A stretch of 27,556 nt of DNA from DYHD01 sp964411065 (GTDB lineage: Bacteria; Nitrospirota; Thermodesulfovibrionia; Thermodesulfovibrionales; Dissulfurispiraceae), in the NCBI GenBank assembly GCA_964411065.1, contig CAYPJO010000018.1:1-27556 (forward strand), given 5' to 3'. A model generated the notes under the pieces. That model was not told where the DNA came from. It did not search any database and worked only from the letters and a program-made list of their open reading frames with translations. The position numbers were made by a program, and so were the translations under genes. Positions within the stretch are counted from its first letter, which is position 1. Every line of letters starts with the position of its first letter. Below, in pieces: positions 17,165-24,397 of the stretch.

Positions 17165-17896
17165 ATGCCAAAGATAAGATTAGATAGATTACTCATAGAA
17201 AGAAACTTGGTAAGTAGTCGCGAAAGGGCAAAGGCTTTAATTATGGAAGGCAAGGTCTTTGTTGATGGAAAGGTTATTATAAAAGCAGGAACACTAATTC
17301 GAGATGATGCTTTGATTAAGATCAAAGATCTTGATATTCCTTATGTAAGTAGGGGTGGTTTAAAGCTTGAAGCTGCTTTTAAGTATTTCAATATAGATGT
17401 TAAAGGTAAAATTGCTATGGATGTCGGCGCTTCAACAGGTGGATTTACCGATTGTTTACTCCAGCACGGTGTAACGAGAGTTTATTGTATAGATGTTGGC
17501 TATGGACAATTAGCATGGAAATTGAGGAGTGATGAAAGGGTTCATATTCTGGAAAGAACTAATATTAGGTATCTTCCAAAAGAAAAGATACCGGAGCTTA
17601 TCGATATAGCTACTATTGATGTCTCCTTTATATCTCTTCGTAAAGTTATTCCAAAGGTTTTAGAATTTTTAAAAGATGATGGAGAAATAATTGCTTTGAT
17701 AAAACCTCAATTTGAAGTTGGCAAGGGAGAAGTTGACAAAGGCGGCATCATAAAAAAAGAAGAAAAGAGACTAAAGGCTGTCGAAGAGGTGAAAAATTTT
17801 ATTGATTCTTTAGGACTTAAAATAAAAGGTCTTATGCAATCTCCTATTACTGGCGGCAAAGGCAATATTGAATATCTGATATACTTCGGAAAATAA
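17165..17896 (+). CDS. tlyA: TlyA-family rRNA methyltransferase
   Basis: A 243-aa protein with an N-terminal S4 RNA-binding domain (RLDRLLIERNLVSSRERAKA, about 5-24, through VFVDGKVI) followed by an FtsJ-like Rossmann methyltransferase domain. Family landmarks are SRGGLKL at 62-68, the SAM-binding DVGASTGGFTDCLL at 86-99, DVSFISL at 152-158 and IKPQFE with Lys180. Characterised TlyA proteins methylate rRNA cytidines at the 2'-O position; some relatives are annotated as haemolysins, and that role is doubtful. ATG 17165 has only a weak AAGAG-type Shine-Dalgarno. It stands alone and is convergent with ybaB. Confidence 0.9.
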   Translation: MPKIRLDRLLIERNLVSSRERAKALIMEGKVFVDGKVIIKAGTLIRDDALIKIKDLDIPYVSRGGLKLEAAFKYFNIDVKGKIAMDVGASTGGFTDCLLQHGVTRVYCIDVGYGQLAWKLRSDERVHILERTNIRYLPKEKIPELIDIATIDVSFISLRKVIPKVLEFLKDDGEIIALIKPQFEVGKGEVDKGGIIKKEEKRLKAVEEVKNFIDSLGLKIKGLMQSPITGGKGNIEYLIYFGK

Positions 17897-17967
17897 AGAT
17901 TGTTAAATTGTTAATCAGTAGGTATCTATTTAGTCTTGACTCATATTTATAGGTCGTTGGAGATCAT

Positions 17968-18306
17968 CTACTTGAAAAGGTTACCTAGCCCCCCTACGCC
18001 TGGAATTTGCAACCCCATCGTAAGTTTTGACATTTCTTCATTAACCATTTGGCTGGCTCTTCTCAAAGCCTCATTGCATGCAGCTATTATTAGATCTTGT
18101 AACATTTCCACATCGTCTGCATTAACCACTTCTTTTTCGATCTTGATAGAGACTATTTCTCCAGCCCCATTGGCAACTACCGTTACCATGCCTCCGCCAG
18201 CAGATGCTTCTACTGTTTTAGCTTTAGCTTCTTCCTGAACCTTTTGCATCTGGCTTTGAATTTTTTGTGCCTCTCTCATTAAGTCTCCTAACATCTTTTT
18301 AGACAT
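17968..18306 (-). CDS. ybaB: YbaB/EbfC nucleoid-associated protein
   Basis: A small DNA-binding protein of 112 aa of the YbaB/EbfC family, which forms dimers and coats DNA. Features are an N-terminal helix (LMREAQKIQSQMQKVQEE), a beta region (VEASAGGGMVTVVANGAGEI) and a long C-terminal helix ending in GLQIPGVGGLGNLFK. The frame is open further upstream, but ATG 18306 is clearly right: AAGGAGGT lies just before it and it starts the family's usual N-terminus. It overlaps the end of dnaX by eight bases, the classic dnaX-ybaB coupling. recR, the usual third gene, is absent; the next gene is convergent tlyA. Confidence 0.93.
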   Translation of the reverse strand: MSKKMLGDLMREAQKIQSQMQKVQEEAKAKTVEASAGGGMVTVVANGAGEIVSIKIEKEVVNADDVEMLQDLIIAACNEALRRASQMVNEEMSKLTMGLQIPGVGGLGNLFK

Positions 18307-19912
18307 CTTTACCTCCTTTTTCATCATTAAGTATTGGTAAAACTTCAAGTATTTGTCCGTTAAATATTTTAAGGGCTTGTTGCACAACTTGATTTTTCAA
18401 TGCCTTTTCCTCAATTTCTCTTTTACCTATATGTTTTGTATGAATTGTTTCAATCTCTAAGGAGATATCTCTATTTGTGAACTGAGAGATGATTTTATTG
18501 ATTGTTTTAATATGGTTCTTCACAGATTCAGCGTGTATAGAATGGCCGTCTTGAAAAATAACTAAAATTTTATTATCTCTAAATTCAACTTTGCAATCCT
18601 TTAATTTATAAGCAAGAAGAGGGTTTTCTATTTCAAGCTTTTTGGTAGTCTCCTGCCAGATTTCTTCGATCTTAAAATCTTTTTCATCAATATAGTCTCT
18701 TTTTTGTTGATAAATATCCTCAGTTTTTAATGAGACATCCTCATTTGGAATCATCACCTCTTCATTTTTCTTGTAATAATCATGCATTTTTTTAATTGAT
18801 TCAATGGTTTTGCCAATTGATTTAAAGTGGCTCAAAAGGCTTAACTTTATAAGAGTTATCTCAAGAACAACTTTTGGGAAATAGGCACTACGAATTAATG
18901 GCTCAGCTTTAATCAGTTCAGAGAAGAGCATTATCAGATGCTCTTCAGAGGTCCTATCATTAATTTTTGATATCTCCTTTAACTCTACTTCTGTTACATC
19001 TAATATATCCTGAGGAGATTGAATTATTTTCAAAACTAAAGATTTCCTCAAAAATAACAAGAGTTCTCTTGTAACAACTCTTAAATCAACCCCCTCTTCA
19101 GTAAGGGTAGAAATAATCTTTAGTATTTCCTTTTTATCTCCCTCAACTATTGATAAAAGCAATTTTGCTAAAACTTCTATCTCTGTAAGGCCAAGTAAAT
19201 CTCTCACGTCAGTTTCATTAATTATATCTGTGAATGAATTTAATTGATCTAAAATTGTAAGAGCATCTCTCATACTTCCATCAGCTGCACGGGCAATCAA
19301 CTCTATTGCAGAATGAGTAATATTTATTCCTTCAGATTTAGAGATGAGCTCAAGCCTTTCTTTGATTTTGTTATGAGCAATCTTCTTAAAACATAAATGT
19401 TGACATCTAGATAATACTGTTGCAGGTATTTTCCTTGGCTCTGTAGTAGCAAGCACAAAGATTACATGAGATGGTGGTTCTTCAAGTGTCTTTAAAAGAG
19501 CATTGAAGGCTGATATAGTGAGCATATGGGCTTCATCAATTATATAGACTTTATATTTGCCAAAAGATGGTGCATATTTTACTCTCTCTCTTAAATCCCT
19601 TATATTTTCCACTCCTGTATTAGAAGCGCCGTCGATCTCAATAACATCTACTGATGAACCTTCAGTTATTGCTTTACAAGAAGGGCAGACTTCACAGGGA
19701 TGTATCGTTGGACCCTGTATACAATTTAGCGCCTTTGATAGTATTCTGGCAGTTGAGGTTTTCCCGCTTCCCTTAGGACCTGAGAAGATATAAGCATGAG
19801 ATACTTTATTTTGGGAGATGGCGTTTTTCAGAATCTTACTGATAGATTCCTGCCCAATGAGCTCTTCAAATCTCTGAGGTCTCCATTTTCTTGCTAATAC
19901 AAGATACGCCAT
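18299..19912 (-). CDS. dnaX: DNA polymerase III subunit tau/gamma
   Basis: The clamp-loader ATPase of DNA polymerase III, 537 aa. The AAA+ module has Walker A GPKGSGKT at 45-52, the zinc site Cys64-Cys73-Cys76-Cys79, motif DEAH at 126-129 and sensor I LATTEPRKIP at about 154-163; the SRC (Arg finger) motif is in TVLSRCQ. Domain III ends near residue 370, and a shorter, divergent tau-specific region makes up the rest. At codons 374-376 a run of seven A lies right behind domain III, and the -1 frame meets TGA after two further codons, so a gamma-like short form of 377 aa is possible. ATG 19912 has no evident Shine-Dalgarno. The gene follows the SRP RNA by 28 nt and overlaps ybaB. Confidence 0.95.
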   Translation of the reverse strand: MAYLVLARKWRPQRFEELIGQESISKILKNAISQNKVSHAYIFSGPKGSGKTSTARILSKALNCIQGPTIHPCEVCPSCKAITEGSSVDVIEIDGASNTGVENIRDLRERVKYAPSFGKYKVYIIDEAHMLTISAFNALLKTLEEPPSHVIFVLATTEPRKIPATVLSRCQHLCFKKIAHNKIKERLELISKSEGINITHSAIELIARAADGSMRDALTILDQLNSFTDIINETDVRDLLGLTEIEVLAKLLLSIVEGDKKEILKIISTLTEEGVDLRVVTRELLLFLRKSLVLKIIQSPQDILDVTEVELKEISKINDRTSEEHLIMLFSELIKAEPLIRSAYFPKVVLEITLIKLSLLSHFKSIGKTIESIKKMHDYYKKNEEVMIPNEDVSLKTEDIYQQKRDYIDEKDFKIEEIWQETTKKLEIENPLLAYKLKDCKVEFRDNKILVIFQDGHSIHAESVKNHIKTINKIISQFTNRDISLEIETIHTKHIGKREIEEKALKNQVVQQALKIFNGQILEVLPILNDEKGGKDV

Positions 19913-19929
19913 CGTTGTGATAAAGATAT

Positions 19930-19948
19930 AAAAGATTAGCGATCTTTT
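19930..19948 (-). terminator. Hairpin at the SRP RNA 3' end
   Basis: On the minus strand AAAAGAT-CGCTA-ATCTTTT forms a 7-bp hairpin, followed by ATATCTTTATC. It could terminate or attenuate transcription between the SRP RNA and dnaX. Its left arm is the same AAAAGAT that closes the long terminal stem of the SRP RNA, so the two structures exclude each other. Confidence 0.45.
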
Positions 19949-20071
19949 CTATACTCAGGGACCGGCTTGCTGCGGCACCCGAATGAAATGCTTACCGTTG
20001 CTTCCTCCCGGACCTGGCGGGGTTCACACTCATTCGCTGCGCAGGGCCAGCCCCCAACTATAGAAAAGATC
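19941..20071 (-). ncRNA. ffs: Bacterial SRP RNA (4.5S type)
   Basis: The RNA core of the signal recognition particle, which binds Ffh and targets membrane proteins. The minus strand shows the diagnostic domain IV: CCAGGTCCGGGAGGAAGCA, then ACGGTAAGC. The hairpin arms pair: GGCTGGC with GCCGGTC, TGCG with CGCA and CGAATGA with TCATTCG. Outside this, GATCTTTTCTATA at the 5' end and TATAGAAAAGATC at the 3' end form a perfect 13-bp closing stem, which could be part of the mature RNA or a processing stem. The core is about 100 nt, the small type without an Alu domain. It sits directly upstream of dnaX on the same strand, an arrangement common in bacteria. Exact ends are inferred from the pairing. 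Confidence 0.92.
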
Positions 20072-20348
20072 TTTTATTTTTAATGAATTTATTATTGAAT
20101 CAGCCCTTATGTAAGTGTTATAGTTACGTCTTTTTGAAAAATTTAATTAGATAAATTTGCTGAATTTTATAAAAATGATAACATATTTTTTCTACTGAAG
20201 TCTCTTAGTTTTTCCATAGAGTTGGAATTTCATTTTAAGTCATGGAAAAGTAAACTTTTAGGATTTAAGCGAATATATTGTTTCAGCTTATAAGGGGTTT
20301 TTGAGTAAAAATTATAAATGTATTTTGCAGTTATGATAATATAAGAAT
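20072..20348. other. Intergenic region between SRP RNA and archease
   Basis: About 275 nt of AT-rich DNA between divergent units. A TATGAT (20332-20337) lies 11 nt before the archease ATG and could be its -10 box, which would give a leader of only a few bases; no good -35 is seen at the right distance. No convincing SRP RNA promoter was found. No coding signal. Confidence 0.35.
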
Positions 20349-20762
20349 ATGAAATATAAAGTCATCGATATCTCTGGAGATGTAGGTTTAGAGGCTTACG
20401 GTAAGTCTTTAGAAGAAGCCTTCCTTAATATTGGAATAGGAATGTATAGTCTTCTTACTGATCTTGAAAGGCTTGAACAAAAAGAGGTACTTAAGATAAA
20501 GATAACAGCTGATTCCTTAGAGAGTTTGCTTGTAAATTATCTCAACGAATTGATCTTTCATTTTGATGCTTATGGGTTTATCGGTTCAAAGATTGAGATG
20601 GAAGATTTTTCAGAATTACACATTGATGCCAAGATTTATGGTGATTATTTCAACCCTTTGAAACACACGAGGGGGTTACTCATCAAGGCAGCAACCTATC
20701 ATAATTTGAGCATAAATAAATTGGAGGATTTTTATACTATAACCGTAATATTTGATATCTAA
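20349..20762 (+). CDS. Archease
   Basis: A 137-aa protein of the archease family, the small partner that activates the RNA ligase RtcB and lets it turn over and use nucleotides. It begins with the family-typical beta strand and metal-site Asp (YKVIDISGDVGLEAYGKSLEEAFLNIG), continues with a helix and the middle stretch SLESLLVNYLNELIFHFDAYG at about 57-77, and ends with the ATYHNLSINK...FYTITVIFDI strands typical of archease. Length is normal. It is the first gene of a two-gene operon, with rtcB 19 nt downstream, as in many bacteria and archaea. There is no Shine-Dalgarno before ATG 20349. Confidence 0.92.
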   Translation: MKYKVIDISGDVGLEAYGKSLEEAFLNIGIGMYSLLTDLERLEQKEVLKIKITADSLESLLVNYLNELIFHFDAYGFIGSKIEMEDFSELHIDAKIYGDYFNPLKHTRGLLIKAATYHNLSINKLEDFYTITVIFDI

Positions 20763-20781
20763 AATCAAAAGTGAGGAAAAA

Positions 20782-22227
20782 ATGAGTCTTGAAAGGATAA
20801 AAAGAATTGATAATAACAGGCTCGAAGTGCCCATCGATTATAAGCCAGGCATGAGAACGAAAGGCATTATTTATCTTAACAAGGATCTTGAGGGCGGTTT
20901 GGAATCACAGGCTATTGACCAAGTAGCAAATGTAGCTACTTTACCTGGTATTGTAGGTGTATCTCTTGCAATGCCTGATATTCATGCGGGCTATGGGTTT
21001 CCCATCGGAGGGGTAGCAGCTTTCGATTTCAAAGAAGGAATAATCTCTCCTGGTGGTGTTGGTTACGACATAAATTGTGGAGTAAGCCTTTTGCGTAGCA
21101 ATCTCCAAAAAAAAGATATTGTTAATAAGATAAAGGATTTAGTTAATGCTCTCTATCAGGAAATACCTTCAGGAGTTGGATCTAAAGGCAAAACGAAACT
21201 AACTATTGAAGATGTAAAAAAAATTCTCATTAAAGGTGCGGGATGGGCTGTAAGTGAAGGTTTTGGATTGGAATCAGACATAGAAAGGATAGAGTCACGT
21301 GGCTGTTTGGAAGGTGCTAACCCTGATTTGATAAGTCAAAAAGCTTATGAAAGAGGCAAGGGACAGCAGGCTACCTTAGGTTCGGGCAATCACTTTTTAG
21401 AGGTTCAATATGTAGAAGAAATCTATGACGAAAAAATAGCTAATGTAATAGGACTATTTAAAGATCAGATAACAATCATGGTTCACACTGGTTCAAGAGG
21501 ATTTGGTCATCAAGTATGCACAGATTTCATAGAGGTTATGGAAAAGGCATCTCAGAAATACTCAATTTTTTTGCCTGATAAAGAGCTTGCTTGCGCTCCA
21601 TTTCATAGTAGTGAAGGACAGGACTATTTTTCTGCTATGAAAGCAGCTGCAAACTTTGCGTGGGCAAATCGCTTGTGCATCATTCACTGGACGAGGGAGA
21701 TTTTTCAAAAGGTATTTAAACTATCACCTAAGGAATTGGCGATGAGTTTGGTTTATGATGTAGCTCATAATATCGCTAAGTTAGAAGAACATATTGTTAA
21801 TGGTGAAAAGAGAAAGTTAGTAGTGCATCGGAAGGGTGCTACGAGGGCTTTCCCTCCTGGTCATCCTGAATTGCCCAAGATATATAGAGATATTGGGCAA
21901 CCTGTCTTAATTCCTGGAGATATGGGAAGAGCTTCCTTTGTTCTTGTTGGAACACAAAGGGGAATGCAAGAAACCTTTGGCTCAACCTGTCATGGTGCTG
22001 GTAGGGTATTGTCAAGACATCAAGCAATCAAAAAGGCTAAGGGACGAGCTATTTGGCGAGAGATGGAAGATAGGGGTATCATAGTTAAAGCAGCTGGTAG
22101 AGAAACCCTTGCTGAAGAGATGTCTGAAGCTTATAAAGATGTAGATGATGTTGTAAAAGTTGTTCATGATGCCGGCATCTCCATAAAGGTAGCAAAGTTA
22201 AGACCTCTGGGAGTTATTAAAGGATGA
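20782..22227 (+). CDS. rtcB: RNA-splicing ligase RtcB
   Basis: A GTP- and Mn2+-dependent RNA ligase that joins 2',3'-cyclic phosphate or 3'-phosphate ends to 5'-OH ends; bacterial members act in RNA repair. 481 aa, the family's usual length. Metal-site motifs are GVGYDINCGV (Asp96, Cys99), GSGNHFLE and HTGSRGFGH. The guanylylated His is in CHGAGR (His404, the same number as in Pyrococcus RtcB). RKGATRAFPPGHP supplies further GTP contacts. The frame is open from 20752, but ATG 20782 is chosen for its GAGG Shine-Dalgarno and the family's normal N-terminus. It pairs with the archease upstream. No RtcA or RtcR is present. Confidence 0.96.
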   Translation: MSLERIKRIDNNRLEVPIDYKPGMRTKGIIYLNKDLEGGLESQAIDQVANVATLPGIVGVSLAMPDIHAGYGFPIGGVAAFDFKEGIISPGGVGYDINCGVSLLRSNLQKKDIVNKIKDLVNALYQEIPSGVGSKGKTKLTIEDVKKILIKGAGWAVSEGFGLESDIERIESRGCLEGANPDLISQKAYERGKGQQATLGSGNHFLEVQYVEEIYDEKIANVIGLFKDQITIMVHTGSRGFGHQVCTDFIEVMEKASQKYSIFLPDKELACAPFHSSEGQDYFSAMKAAANFAWANRLCIIHWTREIFQKVFKLSPKELAMSLVYDVAHNIAKLEEHIVNGEKRKLVVHRKGATRAFPPGHPELPKIYRDIGQPVLIPGDMGRASFVLVGTQRGMQETFGSTCHGAGRVLSRHQAIKKAKGRAIWREMEDRGIIVKAAGRETLAEEMSEAYKDVDDVVKVVHDAGISIKVAKLRPLGVIKG

Positions 22228-22249
22228 GAAAAGCTAATTTGGACCAAGT

Positions 22250-22293
22250 TTTTTGATTTTTCTACATCAAAAATTTAAAAGATATGTTATACT
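22250..22293 (+). promoter_or_regulatory. cooC promoter with an overlapping palindrome
   Basis: An extended -10, TGTTATACT (22285-22293), ends nine bases before the cooC ATG, so the leader would be about 2-3 nt. The -35 position (about 22265-22270, CATCAA) is poor. A perfect 8-bp inverted repeat, TTTTTGAT-N8-ATCAAAAA (22250-22273), covers it. The half-sites look like TTGAT/ATCAA, but the gap is 8 nt rather than the 4 nt of FNR boxes. A weak -35 covered by a palindrome suggests regulated expression. Confidence 0.5.
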
Positions 22294-22302
22294 TTTACCA
22301 TT

Positions 22303-23079
22303 ATGAAAATAGCAATAACAGGAAAGGGTGGAGTTGGTAAGACAACCCTCGCGGCAATTTTGAGTTATTTATTTGCTTCCGAGGGTAAGAGAGTAATAGC
22401 TGTTGATGCTGATCCTGATGCTAATCTCGCTCAAGCATTAGGAATTAAACCATCTGAGATCGAAAAGATTAAACCCCTTGCTGAGATGTCAGAGCTCATA
22501 GAGGAGAGGACCGGCGTCAAACCAGGAACAGTTGGCGGAATCTTCCGATTAAATCCAAAAGTTGATGACATACCAGAAGGTTTTGGATACAAAGTTGACG
22601 GTATCACACTTCTCGTGATGGGTAAGGCGAAGGTTGCTGCTTCTGGCTGTTATTGTCCTGAGAGTTCACTTTTAAGAAGACTTTTAAAACATCTTGTTGT
22701 TGAGCGGGATGAAGTAATAATACTCGATATGGAAGCAGGCATTGAACATTTAACAAGAGGAACCGCTGAAGGTGTTGATGCTTTCATAGTAGTAGTTGAA
22801 CCTGGTCAGAGAAGCATCCAGACAGCAAATACCGTTAAAGAATTGGCGAAGGGTCTCGGTGTAAAAGAGGTTTTTGTCGTTGCCAATAAGGTGAGAAATG
22901 AAAAAGATATTGTTTTCATTAGAGATAGTCTAAAAGGGCTTAATATCTTGGGTTCTTTGAAATTTAATCAGTCAGTTATGGACGCCGATATCGGTGGTAT
23001 TTCTCCTTTCGAAAGGTCTCCTGAGATGGTTAATGAAGTTAAAGAGATAAAAGAAAAATTAAAAAATTTAATTAACTAA
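22303..23079 (+). CDS. cooC: CooC-type nickel-insertion ATPase
   Basis: A MinD/ParA-like P-loop ATPase of 258 aa of the CooC family, which matures Ni-containing carbon monoxide dehydrogenase. It has a deviant Walker A GKGGVGKTT at 7-15, VDADPDANLAQALG at 34-47 and the family-defining CxC in SGCYCPESS (Cys116, Cys118), which binds Ni or Zn at the dimer interface. The switch II/Walker B region is ILDMEAGIEHLTRG. No CODH gene is in the window, so the client must lie elsewhere. Related ATPases can serve acetyl-CoA synthase (AcsF); the CxC does not separate these. It is followed directly by the folate genes. ATG 22303 has no Shine-Dalgarno and probably a near-leaderless mRNA. Confidence 0.9.
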   Translation: MKIAITGKGGVGKTTLAAILSYLFASEGKRVIAVDADPDANLAQALGIKPSEIEKIKPLAEMSELIEERTGVKPGTVGGIFRLNPKVDDIPEGFGYKVDGITLLVMGKAKVAASGCYCPESSLLRRLLKHLVVERDEVIILDMEAGIEHLTRGTAEGVDAFIVVVEPGQRSIQTANTVKELAKGLGVKEVFVVANKVRNEKDIVFIRDSLKGLNILGSLKFNQSVMDADIGGISPFERSPEMVNEVKEIKEKLKNLIN

Positions 23080-23649
23080 ATGGAGAAACACCAAATTAGA
23101 AAGGAAGTTTTAAGATTAAGAGACTCTATTTCTTTAGAGGAGAAGAAAATAAAAGATCAAAAGATCAAAGATATTATTATTCATTCACCCGAGTTTAAAA
23201 AAGCTCAGCGAATTCTTTTCTACGCCTCATATAAAAGTGAAGTTGACACCTTTGCACTTATGAGATATTCAATGTCTGTGAAAAAAAGCATTGCTCTGCC
23301 AAAAGTTAACAGACAAACCTTCCAGCTACAGATCTTTGATGTAAGAGATCTCTCGGAAGTATCCCCTGGTTATCAAAATATTCCAGAGCCTAATTTGCCT
23401 GAAGATAGAATGCTGACTATGAAAGATATTGATTTAGTAATAGTTCCAGGTGTTGCTTTTGACGAAAGCTGTAATAGGCTCGGGTATGGAAAAGGTTGTT
23501 ACGATAAAATGCTTAGAGATAGAGGTGTACCAATTATTGCTCTTGCCTATGAAGAGCAAATAGTAGATAAAATTCCAGCTGAATTACATGACATTAAGAT
23601 GGATAAGATTGTTACTGATAAAAGAGTGATAGTTTGTAATGGACTTTGA
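23080..23649 (+). CDS. ygfA: 5-formyltetrahydrofolate cyclo-ligase
   Basis: An ATP-dependent enzyme of 189 aa that converts 5-formyl-THF to 5,10-methenyl-THF and so returns a dead-end folate to the C1 pool. Family marks are an N-terminal basic helix (IRKEVLRLRDSIS), YASYKSEVDT at about 48-57 for folate binding, VPGVAFD at 122-128 and the phosphate-binding motif LGYGKGCYDK at 134-143. The ATG follows the cooC stop with no gap, and the 3' end overlaps folE by 11 nt. This packing ties C1 folate recycling to CODH maturation. Confidence 0.93.
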   Translation: MEKHQIRKEVLRLRDSISLEEKKIKDQKIKDIIIHSPEFKKAQRILFYASYKSEVDTFALMRYSMSVKKSIALPKVNRQTFQLQIFDVRDLSEVSPGYQNIPEPNLPEDRMLTMKDIDLVIVPGVAFDESCNRLGYGKGCYDKMLRDRGVPIIALAYEEQIVDKIPAELHDIKMDKIVTDKRVIVCNGL

Positions 23650-24199
23650 AAAGATAGAAAAGGGAGTTAGGCTTATCTTAGAAGGCATTGGAGAAGATAT
23701 CTCAAGACCAGGTATAAAGGATACCCCAAAGAGAGTTGCTCGGATGTATGCTGAGATTTTTTCTGGTCTTAAGACTCCTGACGAGGATCTTTTGAGAACC
23801 ATCGAGGGCGAAACTCATGATGAAATGATCTTGCTAAAAGATATCCCCTTCTATTCAATATGTGAACACCATTTATTACCTTTCTTTGGCAAAGCCCATA
23901 TTGCTTACATCCCAAGTGGAAAGATTGTAGGTATAAGTGAATTAGTTAAAGCTCTGGAACTTTTAGCTAAGAGACCACAGGTTCAAGAAAGGCTCACCTC
24001 CCAATTAGCTGATCTTATTTTGGAGAAGCTTAGACCTAAGGGTTGCATGGTGATTATTGATGCAGAACACCTTTGTATGAGCATGAGGGGTATAAAAAAG
24101 CCTGGATCAAAAACAGTTACTTCAGCTGTTAGAGGTATCTTCAGAAGCAAGCAGACTACAAGGGAAGAAATGCTTGAATTGATAAAAAAGAAAGATTAA
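23639..24199 (+). CDS. folE: GTP cyclohydrolase I
   Basis: Converts GTP to 7,8-dihydroneopterin triphosphate, the first step of (tetrahydro)folate synthesis; 186 aa, normal for type IA. The zinc ligands are Cys75 and His78 in SICEHHLLPF and Cys146 in HLCMSMRG. Other conserved parts are DTPKRVARMY at 28-37, KAHIAYIPSGKIVGISEL at 85-102 and the KRPQVQERLT stretch at 111-120. Its start overlaps the end of the cyclo-ligase by 11 nt. It is the last gene of the cooC-ygfA-folE run; the other folate-synthesis genes are not in the window. Confidence 0.96.
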   Translation: MDFEKIEKGVRLILEGIGEDISRPGIKDTPKRVARMYAEIFSGLKTPDEDLLRTIEGETHDEMILLKDIPFYSICEHHLLPFFGKAHIAYIPSGKIVGISELVKALELLAKRPQVQERLTSQLADLILEKLRPKGCMVIIDAEHLCMSMRGIKKPGSKTVTSAVRGIFRSKQTTREEMLELIKKKD

Positions 24200-24293
24200 T
24201 AGGGGAATTTATCAAACCTTGAGATTATTAAACTACACTTCATCTTTAAAAAGGTGACCAAATAATATTGAATAACTTGATCTTCGGAAAACA

Positions 24294-24329
24294 GAATGAT
24301 TTTAAAACGCCGTAAGAGAGCAATCATTC
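24294..24329 (+). promoter_or_regulatory. Inverted repeat in the fchA leader
   Basis: In the 198-nt gap between folE and fchA an 8-bp perfect inverted repeat, GAATGATT ... AATCATTC, encloses a 20-nt loop. There is no T-run after it, so it is not a standard terminator. It may be an operator or an RNA leader element of the C1 genes. It does not visibly match the tetrahydrofolate riboswitch layouts I know. Confidence 0.3.
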
Positions 24330-24397
24330 ATAGGGGTCTAAAAAACTAATAAAATTTTAAAAAATACTCATCAACCAAGAAGGAGGGAAACGGAAGG

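Noticed and set aside
17936..18238. Plus-strand ORF of 100 codons opposite ybaB
   Set aside because: It is antisense to YbaB, whose family identity and Shine-Dalgarno are clear.
22250..22273. FNR box upstream of cooC
   Set aside because: The half-sites TTGAT/ATCAA are right, but the gap is 8 nt instead of 4, so it is recorded only as a palindrome.
24200..24397. Tetrahydrofolate riboswitch before fchA
   Set aside because: Only one simple inverted repeat is present; the conserved junction sequences of known THF riboswitches were not found by eye.
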